DNA of 5,651 bases from Deltaproteobacteria bacterium (GCA_019313605.1 JAFDAW010000188.1:1-5651), one strand, 5' to 3'. Positions 1 through 5,532 are shown, counted from the first letter of the stretch. Program-made: numbers and translations. The notes: generated by a model not told the origin, from the sequence alone.

Positions 1-162
1 CTCGGAATCGTGATCGTGATCTTTGGCGCGCGGCGCTTGCCAGAACTCGGCAGCGGCCTCGGCAAGGCGATCAAGAATTTCAAAGCCGGCGTCTCGGAGA
101 AGGGCGAGATCGACGTGACGCCCGATCCGGACAAGGTCGCGGACGGGGACAAAGACAGCTGA
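1..162 (+). CDS. tatA: TatA/TatE-family twin-arginine translocase subunit, 3' part
   Basis: The first 53 codons in frame 1 are open from the window edge to a TGA at 160-162; the start lies outside. The peptide begins in the end of a hydrophobic helix (LGIVIVIFGARRLPELG) and continues into an amphipathic stretch (GLGKAIKNFKAG). This is the hallmark FGxxxLPELGxxLGKxIxxFK pattern of TatA/TatE, followed by a short acidic polar tail ending DGDKDS. In the family, the membrane helix plus amphipathic helix oligomerise at the TatBC receptor to pass folded twin-arginine-signal proteins across the inner membrane. The short tail argues for TatA or TatE rather than TatB, which usually has a longer C-terminus. 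The visible part cannot separate TatA from TatE. The gene converges on the minus-strand gene that ends at 200. Confidence 0.9.
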   Translation, partial: LGIVIVIFGARRLPELGSGLGKAIKNFKAGVSEKGEIDVTPDPDKVADGDKDS

Positions 163-178
163 GAAATCAGAGCCCTCT

Positions 179-196
179 CGCCGCGTTTCCGCGGCG
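179..196. terminator. GC hairpin between convergent genes
   Basis: CGCCGCG at 179-185 pairs perfectly with CGCGGCG at 190-196 around the loop TTTC, giving a 7-bp stem. It fills most of the 37-bp gap between the tatA stop (162) and the minus-strand stop (200). The position suits a shared bidirectional terminator. There is no T-run on either strand, so it is not a classical intrinsic terminator and the assignment is tentative. Confidence 0.35.
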
Positions 197-199
197 CGC

Positions 200-1957
200 C
201 TAGCGGTCGATCGCTTGAAGTTCGAAGCGGCCCGCAAATCGAGGTAGGTCGGTCACCACGGCCTCGAAAGAAATCCAGCGCTCTCCCACTGCAGCGACTC
301 GGCCAGCGCGACCTGCCTGGAAGATGTCGATTTCACCGAGGCTGGACTCGCGCAAGATGCGCTCGGGAACGGTGGGGGCCAGCGGGATCGGGGTCCGATC
401 GATCTCCCGGCCCTTCGTGTCGATCAGCCGAATCCCGAGAGTCTTCTGCGCAGCCCGACCGGAACCCGACGCGCGGCGCACCCGACCGGAAACCACGTAG
501 ATCGAACCCACAGTCGCGTTGTCCACCCAACGGCCAGCGATCCGATCGGCCTCGAAGCCAGCGCCACTCCAGCTTCCCAGGGTCGCTTTCGCGTCGCTCA
601 AATTCGAGGTGAAACTACCGACGAGCGCGACGCTCATCAGCGCACAAACCGCTCCCCAACCCACAACCGCCACGACGCGATCGGTCCAGCGCTTGGCTGT
701 TCGCGTATCGCCGTCCATCTCGACGGCGATTTCCACCTGGGGTTCGGCGCGCGTGCCATCGCGCGCGGCAGCAGCCAACCCGGCTCCGGCCGACACCGCC
801 GACCCGTCGCTCTCAGCCGGCTGATCGAACATTTCCCAATCCGAAAGATCTTCGAAGGCGCCGCCGGAATCGGCTGCGAGGCCGTCGTTGGAGTCATCGA
901 TTGCGGGCGCGCCACCGATGTCGAGAGCCGCACTCGGACGCTCCGATTCGGCTGGCAAATCCTCATCCGATTCTCCCGAAAGCGACTCGACGCTATCGAC
1001 CTCACCGAGCAGGTCATCGACAGCCGCCGCGGCGTCGGCCTCGATCACGTCACTGGACCCGAGCAGTTCGTCGACTACTTCCTCGGCCTTGGAGAGGTCG
1101 CTCCAGTCATCGCCTTCGTCGAATGGGGACTCGGTCGTTTCGAGCGGAGGCTCGGGCGCGTCCCCGCCCGCTTCAGGCTCTGAGCTTTCAACGTCCTCGT
1201 TGAATTCCCATTCGTCTTCGCCGTCGGGATCAAAATCCTCTTCGGATGCCGCTTGGATCTCGGAGTCTGGATCCGCTTCGCGGTTGAGGTCGAAACCCTC
1301 TTCGGAAGCCGCTTCGAGTTCGGTTTCCGGATCCGCTTCACCGTTGAGATCGAATCCCTCTTCGGGCGCAGCTGCAAATTCAGAATCCGAATCGACTTCA
1401 ACGTCGAGGTCCAATTCCTCCTCAGACGCCACTTCGATTTCGGAATCCAGATCCACTTCAACGTCGAGGTCCAATCCCTCTTCGGACGCAGCTTCGATTT
1501 CGGAATCCGAATCGACTTCAACGTCGAGATCCAATCCCTCTTCAGACGCCACTTCATTTTCGGCACCGGCAGCCGCTTCGGTGTCGATGTCGAAACCTTC
1601 ATCCATCGCCGCTTCGAATGCGGGGTCCGGTTCGGTTTCGTCGTTGGGGTCGAATCCCTCTTCGGACGCCGCTTCGAGCGCCGCTTCGAACTCGGGATCC
1701 GCTTCGGCTTCGCCGGAGAAATCGAAACTCTTGATGGACGCCGATTTGGGTTCGGGATCCGGGTCGGCTTCGGGTCGACGTTCGGCGGTGAGTGCGTCGT
1801 GGGCGAGATCGTCCGCGCTTCGGATGTCGCTCGCCTCGGGAGGCGTGACGATGAAGGAGTGATCACAACTCGTGCAGCGCAATCGCGCGCCGCCCGCCGG
1901 GATCTTGGCGTCGTCCAGCTCGTATTCGGCGTCGCAATTTTCGCAGGTGACAAACAC
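200..1957 (-). CDS. Zinc-ribbon, acidic-repeat, single-TM protein with DUF3426-like C-terminus
   Basis: Protein of 585 residues; the cellular role is unknown. Domains in order: an MJ0042-type zinc ribbon at residues 1-40 with Cys5/Cys8 and Cys28/Cys31 (start VFVTCENCDAEYELDD); a long, mostly disordered acidic linker (about 45-415) including eight 20-residue repeats at 95-254; two short helical patches, AEEVVDELL (291-299) and AAVDDLLGEV (311-320); a single membrane helix at about 428-449 after K422, R423 and R427; and a C-terminal domain (450-585) with YVVSGRVRR, IRLIDTKGREIDRTPIPL and a final RFELQAIDR, resembling DUF3426. The basic residues before the helix suggest a cytoplasmic ribbon and a periplasmic C-terminus. 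The GTG at 1957 is chosen because the family starts a few residues before the first CxxC, and a GGAGG/AGGGG lies 10-12 nt upstream. Zinc-ribbon plus DUF3426 proteins are known in proteobacteria and myxobacteria without a firm function. The myxobacterial gliding protein GltJ shares the ribbon but has a different C-terminal half. Confidence 0.85.
   Translation of the reverse strand: MFVTCENCDAEYELDDAKIPAGGARLRCTSCDHSFIVTPPEASDIRSADDLAHDALTAERRPEADPDPEPKSASIKSFDFSGEAEADPEFEAALEAASEEGFDPNDETEPDPAFEAAMDEGFDIDTEAAAGAENEVASEEGLDLDVEVDSDSEIEAASEEGLDLDVEVDLDSEIEVASEEELDLDVEVDSDSEFAAAPEEGFDLNGEADPETELEAASEEGFDLNREADPDSEIQAASEEDFDPDGEDEWEFNEDVESSEPEAGGDAPEPPLETTESPFDEGDDWSDLSKAEEVVDELLGSSDVIEADAAAAVDDLLGEVDSVESLSGESDEDLPAESERPSAALDIGGAPAIDDSNDGLAADSGGAFEDLSDWEMFDQPAESDGSAVSAGAGLAAAARDGTRAEPQVEIAVEMDGDTRTAKRWTDRVVAVVGWGAVCALMSVALVGSFTSNLSDAKATLGSWSGAGFEADRIAGRWVDNATVGSIYVVSGRVRRASGSGRAAQKTLGIRLIDTKGREIDRTPIPLAPTVPERILRESSLGEIDIFQAGRAGRVAAVGERWISFEAVVTDLPRFAGRFELQAIDR
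1196..1675 (-). repeat. Eight in-frame 60-bp tandem repeats encoding an acidic 20-residue unit
   Basis: Residues 95-254 of the minus-strand protein fall into eight units of exactly 20 residues with no spacing errors. The best units read EAASEEGLDLDVEVDSDSEI and close variants. SEEG-(F/L)-D is the most conserved core and the second half is D/E-rich. At DNA level the units at 1433-1492 and 1493-1552 differ at 7 of 60 positions; outer units are more diverged. This indicates expansion by recombination or slippage followed by drift under selection for acidity. The repeats are internal to the gene, not intergenic. Confidence 0.9.
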
Positions 1958-2013
1958 GGAGATCGAGCCCCTCCCCAATTTCGGCAACGCAGATCGAGCC
2001 ACCCCGGCTATGC

Positions 2014-2030
2014 TTGGGGAGCTTTCCCAA
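2014..2030. promoter_or_regulatory. Imperfect inverted repeat in the divergent spacer, possible operator
   Basis: TTGGGGAGCTTTCCCAA is a near-palindrome: five outer pairs and one inner pair match, with G-T pairs in between. It sits between the minus-strand gene starting at 1957 and the plus-strand gene starting at 2127. Size and position fit a dimeric regulator site, or a small hairpin in either leader. No convincing -35/-10 pair was found on either strand of this spacer; a TATGCT at 2009-2014 lacks a matching -35. Confidence 0.25.
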
Positions 2031-2047
2031 ATCCGGTCCGTCTCATT

Positions 2048-2098
2048 CGTTTCGGAGGCGAGCGGGTCCCGCTTGAGATCCACGGGGCCCCCGAAACG
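2048..2098 (+). promoter_or_regulatory. Nested inverted repeats, possible structured mRNA leader
   Basis: CGTTTCGG at 2048-2055 is perfectly complementary to CCGAAACG at 2091-2098. Inside that pair lies a perfect 13-bp palindrome, AGCGGGTCCCGCT, at 2061-2073 (6-bp arms, one central base). The outer stem ends 16 nt before the GGAGG of the first ATPase gene. If transcription starts upstream, the leader could fold into an outer stem enclosing an inner hairpin; alternatively these are protein binding sites. It matches no riboswitch class I recognise. Confidence 0.3.
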
Positions 2099-2114
2099 GC
2101 AGATCAAGGCTCTT

Positions 2115-2119
2115 GGAGG
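2115..2119 (+). promoter_or_regulatory. Ribosome binding site fixing a TTG start
   Basis: A perfect GGAGG lies 7 nt before TTG 2127-2129. This decides the start of the first ATPase gene against an in-frame ATG at 2010, which has no Shine-Dalgarno and would add 39 residues with no family resemblance. Confidence 0.7.
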
Positions 2120-2126
2120 CTCTTTC

Positions 2127-3110
2127 TTGGCCGCAGACAGCCAGCGGTCCCTTCTGGAGCACCGGCTCGTCATCGTCACAGGCAAGGGCGGGACCGGCAA
2201 AACCACGGTTTCGGCCACTCTCGCGCTGGCCGCCGCCCGGGCGGGCCTGCGGGTTCTGGTCGCCGAAATGGGCCCAGACGAGCAGATTCCCCGCCTGCTG
2301 GATCCGCGGGCGCCCCAGGCGGGCTACGCGGGCTGCTCGCTCCTCCCGGGCCTTCGAGCCATCCGGATCGACCCCTTCGAGGCGCTCGCGGAGTACCTCA
2401 CCCTGCAACTCGGGGTCCGCGCGGTCGTGGACGCCGTGGTGCGCAACAAGGCGTTTCGCCAGCTGATGACGGCGGCGCCCGGGTGGCGCGAGCTGATCAC
2501 GCTCGGAAAGATCTGGCACCTCGCCCAGCTCGACACCGGAGATCCCCCGAGGCACGAATTCGACCTGATCGTCGTGGACGCGCCGGCCACGGGACACGGT
2601 GTCGCGTTTCTCGATGTTCCGCGCGTGGTCGTCTCTGCGGTGCGGGCCGGTCCGCTTCACGCGCATGCGGAGCGCGTCGAGCAGTTGCTCGAGGATCCGG
2701 ATCAGACGCTCGTGCTGCCGGTTGCGCTCGCCGAGGAACTCCCCGCGCGCGAGATCGCAGAACTGACGGACCGCGTTCGCGATGAGATGGGGATCTCGAT
2801 CGACCGCGTGATCGTCAATGCGGTCGTTGGGGCACCCTTCCCCGCCGAGATCTCGGATCTCGACGAAGCGCTGGCGCGACTCGATGGCGATCTCGAACTC
2901 GGAGCGCTGCCGTCCCCGCGCGTCCTGGCCCGCTGCGCGCGCTATCTCCGATCGCGACACGAACTCAATCGCCACTTTGCGGCCGAAATCCAACACACGA
3001 CGGGGCTGCCGATCGTCGAACTCCCGCGGCTCGCAGAGGGCATCCAGAGTCCGGACCAGATCTCGTCGCTGGCGAGCGCACTGCTCGCGGACCCGGTCTT
3101 TCTCGAATGA
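2127..3110 (+). CDS. ArsA/Get3-family ATPase, first of a tandem pair (signature Lys intact, switch I altered)
   Basis: Protein of 327 residues in the ArsA/Get3 branch of the SIMIBI (MinD-like) P-loop ATPases; probably a cytosolic dimer subunit. The deviant Walker A is GKGGTGKTT (residues 19-27) with signature Lys20 and P-loop Lys25. Switch II is VVDAPATGH (149-157), close to the family's D-x-P-TGH. The switch I position reads AEMGPDEQ (46-53) where active members have Asp-Pro-Ala, so the catalytic Asp aligns with Glu47. The segment LVLPVALAEELPAREIAEL fits the conserved ArsA 'LPE...E' strand and helix. The TTG start is supported by an ideally spaced GGAGG. It overlaps the next ATPase by ATGA, implying translational coupling and a stoichiometric complex. 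The layout resembles mycobacterial Rv3679 (BagA), whose partner is Rv3680. No arsenite-binding Cys cluster or Get3 CxxC zinc site is visible, so an arsenic or classical tail-anchor role should not be assumed. Confidence 0.88.
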   Translation: MAADSQRSLLEHRLVIVTGKGGTGKTTVSATLALAAARAGLRVLVAEMGPDEQIPRLLDPRAPQAGYAGCSLLPGLRAIRIDPFEALAEYLTLQLGVRAVVDAVVRNKAFRQLMTAAPGWRELITLGKIWHLAQLDTGDPPRHEFDLIVVDAPATGHGVAFLDVPRVVVSAVRAGPLHAHAERVEQLLEDPDQTLVLPVALAEELPAREIAELTDRVRDEMGISIDRVIVNAVVGAPFPAEISDLDEALARLDGDLELGALPSPRVLARCARYLRSRHELNRHFAAEIQHTTGLPIVELPRLAEGIQSPDQISSLASALLADPVFLE

Positions 3111-4300
3111 AGCCCGACGCAAGAATCGACGCCATGCTCGCGGACCGGGAAGTCATCGTTTGCGTGGGCTGTGGGGGCGCGGGCAAGACGACCGTCGCGG
3201 CAGCGCTCGCATTGGAGGCGGCGCGGCGAGGTCGCAAGGCACTGGTGCTCACGATCGATCCGGCGCGCCGACTCGCGGATGCGATGGGGGTCGAATCGCT
3301 TGGAAATCGGCCCCAGGCAATCCCGCGCGGTGTCCTCGACGAACTCGGCGTCCCCGAGGCGGGCAATCTATCGGCGATGATGCTCGACATGAAGCGCACT
3401 TTCGACGACCTCGTCGAGCGTTTCGCGGAGAGCGAAGAGATCCGCGATCGGGTTTTTGCCAACTCCATCTACCGGCACGTCAGCAATGCGCTCGCGGGCA
3501 GCGTGGAATACTCGGCGATGGAAAAGGTCTTCGAGATGTACCAGAGCGCCGCGTTCGACCTGATCGTCGTCGACACACCACCGGCACAACACGCGCTCGA
3601 CTTTCTCGAAGCCCCCCAGCGCCTGCTCGAATTCCTCGACAGCCGGATCGTGAAGATGCTGATCCACCCCGCTTTCAAAGCGGGCCGCTTCGGCTTCCGG
3701 CTATTCCATCGCGCCACCCAAAAGGTGCTGCAGGTTCTAGAGCGCATCACGGGCATCGGTTTTCTCGAGGACCTCTCCGAATTCTTGATCGCGTTCGACG
3801 CCATGTCCATCGGCTTTCGCGACCGAGCCCTGCACGTCCGAGCCCTGCTGCTCGGCCCCCAGTCCACCTTCGTCCTGGTGTCGGGCCCCGGCCGGATCTC
3901 TGCGGGGCACGCCACCGACTTCCTCGACCACCTCGAGGCCTTCGGTGTCTCGCTCGCGGGAGTGCTGGCGAACCGAGTCCGGATCTGGCCGTCGCAGGGC
4001 TCCCCACCTGCGGACGAACCTCAGCGAAGCGCAGACGTCGAGGCGCTGCGGGATGCGCTGTGGGCCAGCGAAGGCGCCGACTATCCCGCGGAACTCGCCG
4101 CCAAAGCGGCGGCGAAAGCGGCGACGAGATACGCTGAGTGGGTGCGAGCCGACGCGCGCTTCGCCCAGCCCCTGCGCGAAAGAGTCGAAGCACAGGGCTG
4201 CTTCTGGGGTTGCATACCGGAGTTCGAAAGAGACGTTCACGACCTTTCGAGCCTGGGGTGCGTTGCGGATCAGATCGCAGGGAAGGACGAGGAGCCGTAG
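3107..4300 (+). CDS. ArsA/Get3-family ATPase, second of the pair (switch I intact, signature Lys replaced by Cys)
   Basis: Protein of 397 residues, the larger partner of the pair. The P-loop is GCGGAGKTT (21-29): P-loop Lys27 is present but Cys22 replaces the signature lysine. Switch I is canonical, TIDPARRLAD (49-58), with Asp51 at the catalytic position. Switch II is VVDTPPAQHALDFL (154-167). The segments MKRTFDDLVERF (95-106) and SNALAGSVEYSAMEKVFE (126-143) are typical of the second member of actinobacterial-type ArsA pairs such as Rv3680. The C-terminal end CIPEFERDVHDLSSL corresponds to the family's final strand and 'DVHD' motif. An Ala/Lys-rich helix (AAKAAAKAATRYAEWV) lies near the C-terminus. 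Its ATG overlaps the upstream TGA and has no clear Shine-Dalgarno, so it probably depends on translational coupling. Known relatives are annotated as anion-transporting ATPases, but arsenite transport is not supported here: there is no ArsB and no Cys triad. Confidence 0.9.
   Translation: MKPDARIDAMLADREVIVCVGCGGAGKTTVAAALALEAARRGRKALVLTIDPARRLADAMGVESLGNRPQAIPRGVLDELGVPEAGNLSAMMLDMKRTFDDLVERFAESEEIRDRVFANSIYRHVSNALAGSVEYSAMEKVFEMYQSAAFDLIVVDTPPAQHALDFLEAPQRLLEFLDSRIVKMLIHPAFKAGRFGFRLFHRATQKVLQVLERITGIGFLEDLSEFLIAFDAMSIGFRDRALHVRALLLGPQSTFVLVSGPGRISAGHATDFLDHLEAFGVSLAGVLANRVRIWPSQGSPPADEPQRSADVEALRDALWASEGADYPAELAAKAAAKAATRYAEWVRADARFAQPLRERVEAQGCFWGCIPEFERDVHDLSSLGCVADQIAGKDEEP
4289..4294 (+). 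promoter_or_regulatory. Ribosome binding site inside the preceding gene
   Basis: GAGGAG lies within the last codons of the second ATPase gene, 7 nt before GTG 4302. It fixes the start of the 178-residue gene one base after the ATPase stop codon. Confidence 0.7.
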
Positions 4301-4301
4301 C

Positions 4302-4838
4302 GTGCCGACGAGCGCCCCCCCCAGAGACCGAAAGCGGCAGGGCGAGGCGGCCCCCCCGGAAAGCGCAGCCGAAGCCCTCGCCCGAGCGCGGAGGCACACC
4401 CATTCGGCGATCGCCGAAGCACTCGCAGCCATTCGCGCACTGCTCGACGCATCGTCGTTGGCGCTGACCGGAGAAGCGTCCGCAGCCAACGCCATACTGG
4501 GTCCGCTCGCGCGAATTCTCGAGGGGCTCCGCGCGGAATTCGACGGCGGTGCGGCCACCGGTGACGCCGCTGCTTTGCTCCGCTCGATCGCGGAAGCGCT
4601 CGATGCCGAAATCGCGCGTTGGCAGGCGCGCGCCGAATCCGACCCAGAAGCGCGCGCGGTATTGCGCGCTTTTCTCGGACTTCGCGAACTGCTGTGGGAG
4701 TTTGGGGTCCGTCGCGAACCCGATCGGGACCCGGCTGAGAGCGAAGAAGACCCGCCGCGCGGCGCGCGCAAGGCGGGGCGCTCGAAATCCGGGCGGCGCA
4801 AAAAGTCGCGTGTGCAACGCGTAACCGTCGAGGGATGA
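4302..4838 (+). CDS. Uncharacterised helical protein with a basic C-terminal tail
   Basis: Protein of 178 residues that I do not recognise. Residues 20-80 and 88-137 are strongly helix-forming and Ala/Leu-rich. They include RRHTHSAIAEALAAIRALLD (30-49), LGPLARILEGLRAEF (66-80), LLRSIAEALDAEIARW (92-107) and DPEARAVLRAFLGLRELLWEFG (114-135); a Gly-rich break at 81-87 separates two helical halves. An acidic patch (about 139-150) precedes a very basic tail with 11 Lys/Arg among residues 153-173. No signal peptide or clear membrane segment is seen. The GTG start is supported by GAGGAG at 7 nt; the frame is open upstream to 3945, but that part is a shadow of the ATPase gene. One base separates it from the ATPase stop, so co-expression with the pair is likely. 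Possible roles are a binding partner of the ATPases or a nucleic-acid or granule-associated protein; the sequence does not decide. Confidence 0.7.
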   Translation: MPTSAPPRDRKRQGEAAPPESAAEALARARRHTHSAIAEALAAIRALLDASSLALTGEASAANAILGPLARILEGLRAEFDGGAATGDAAALLRSIAEALDAEIARWQARAESDPEARAVLRAFLGLRELLWEFGVRREPDRDPAESEEDPPRGARKAGRSKSGRRKKSRVQRVTVEG

Positions 4839-4843
4839 CGAAG

Positions 4844-4881
4844 TTGACGAAGACGGTTTCCCGAACGAGATCTGAGCTAAT
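4844..4881 (+). promoter_or_regulatory. Weak promoter candidate before the PhaR-like gene
   Basis: TTGACG at 4844-4849 matches the sigma-70 -35 consensus at five of six bases. The only -10-like element is GCTAAT at 4876-4881, about 26 bp away, well over the usual 17. The 100-bp gap after the preceding stop leaves room for a separate promoter, but this pair is not convincing. Confidence 0.15.
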
Positions 4882-4902
4882 CTGGGGTGTCGAACGGCAG
4901 TA

Positions 4903-4914
4903 CGGGATTTCCCG
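4903..4914. promoter_or_regulatory. Short palindrome upstream of the PhaR-like gene, possible operator
   Basis: CGGGA-TT-TCCCG is a perfect 5-bp inverted repeat with a 2-bp centre, ending 24 nt before ATG 4939. Directly after it come three TGC triplets (4916-4926) next to the ribosome binding site. PhaR proteins elsewhere are known to bind TGC-rich sites and repress their own genes, so autoregulation is plausible. The match is short and could be chance. Confidence 0.25.
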
Positions 4915-4926
4915 GTGCTGCGATGC

Positions 4927-4931
4927 GAGGA
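4927..4931 (+). promoter_or_regulatory. Ribosome binding site fixing the PhaR-like start
   Basis: GAGGA lies 7 nt before ATG 4939 and favours it over the in-frame GTG at 4915. That GTG would add eight residues (MLRCEESA) ahead of the family's usual N-terminus. Confidence 0.65.
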
Positions 4932-4938
4932 ATCCGCG

Positions 4939-5532
4939 ATGAGCGTGTTGATCAAACGCTACGCGAACCGAAAGCTCTACAACACCCAGACCAGCCGCTA
5001 CATCACACTGAAGGGCATCGCGGAGTTGATCGACGCGGGTGAAGACGTTCGCGTCATCGACAACGAAACCGGCGAAGACATCACGAACGTCGCGCTGTCA
5101 CAGATCCTGGTAGACCACGAACGCTCCAACAGCGCGGCGTCGCGAACCATGTTGTCCGAGTTGATCTCGCGCGGTGGCGATGCACTCTACGGCGCGCTTC
5201 GCCGGGGTGTAGGCGACGCCAGCGAGGGGATCGAGGGGCTGCAGAACAACCTGCGAAAGATCGTCAAAGACCGGGAGCACGATGCGAGCAAGCTCGGAGA
5301 ATGGATCGCGGTCGCCACACCGGATTTCGATCGCATCGTGCAAGGCGCAATGGAGCGCGTATTCAAGGTGCTCGATCTGCCGCGCCGCGCGGACATCGAA
5401 GCCCTCAACGAAAACCTGCGGCGAGTAGCCGACGCCGTCGAATCCCTCCAGCACGCCGAGCCGGGCGAAACGGGTGCTGGCGACAAGCCCGGCGGCAAGA
5501 TCTCCGACGAAGCCGACGACGAGTTCAGCTAG
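4939..5532 (+). CDS. phaR: PhaR-type polyhydroxyalkanoate synthesis regulator
   Basis: Protein of 197 residues. Residues 4-62 match the PHB/PHA accumulation regulator DNA-binding domain (PHB_acc_N): LIKRYANRKLYNTQTSRYIT is near-canonical, followed by IAELIDAGEDVRVIDNETGEDIT and LSQILVDHER. In the family this domain binds TGC-rich DNA and PHA granules, and represses phasin genes and its own gene. The rest (70-171) is helical: MLSELISRGGDALYGAL (71-87), a central segment with WIAVATPDFDRIVQGAM, then LPRRADIEALNENL (147-160) running into VADAVESL. That last part resembles the 'LP-R-DI-LN--L--L' helix of phasins and related granule proteins. The tail (172-197) is polar and acidic. The usual PHB_acc C-terminal repeats of betaproteobacterial PhaR are not obvious. 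It follows the ATPase/helical-protein genes by 100 bp on the same strand, by read-through or its own promoter. No PHA synthase is in the window, so the PHA role rests on the family. Confidence 0.85.
   Translation: MSVLIKRYANRKLYNTQTSRYITLKGIAELIDAGEDVRVIDNETGEDITNVALSQILVDHERSNSAASRTMLSELISRGGDALYGALRRGVGDASEGIEGLQNNLRKIVKDREHDASKLGEWIAVATPDFDRIVQGAMERVFKVLDLPRRADIEALNENLRRVADAVESLQHAEPGETGAGDKPGGKISDEADDEFS

Noticed and set aside
1196..1675. CRISPR array
   Set aside because: The 60-bp units are contiguous, diverged, lack distinct spacers and keep the reading frame of a protein gene.
888..1862. Ser-rich plus-strand open frame of 324 residues
   Set aside because: It is a low-complexity shadow of the acidic repeat array, stop-free because of the 60-bp periodicity, and shows no domain.
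2010..2126. ATG at 2010 as the start of the first ATPase
   Set aside because: It has no Shine-Dalgarno and would add 39 residues without family similarity, while TTG 2127 has GGAGG at 7 nt and gives a normal ArsA N-terminus.
1253..2785. Long plus-strand open frame (510 residues) across the minus-strand gene and the first ATPase gene
   Set aside because: Its Phe/Arg-rich periodic half is the complement of the acidic repeats, and the rest is an out-of-frame reading of the ATPase. The minus-strand frame has a zinc ribbon, membrane helix and C-terminal domain; this one has none.
2043..3122. Minus-strand open frame of 359 residues opposite the first ATPase gene
   Set aside because: It lacks any recognisable domain and is exactly antisense to a well-supported ATPase gene.
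2127..4300. Arsenical resistance operon
   Set aside because: No ArsR, ArsB or ArsC is present, and neither ATPase shows the arsenite-binding cysteines. The ArsA label reflects the ATPase family only.
3747..4955. Long minus-strand open frames opposite the second ATPase and the 178-residue gene
   Set aside because: The translations are Arg/Ser/Ala-rich with no motif, as expected of antisense frames in GC-rich coding DNA. The plus strand carries clear Walker and switch motifs.
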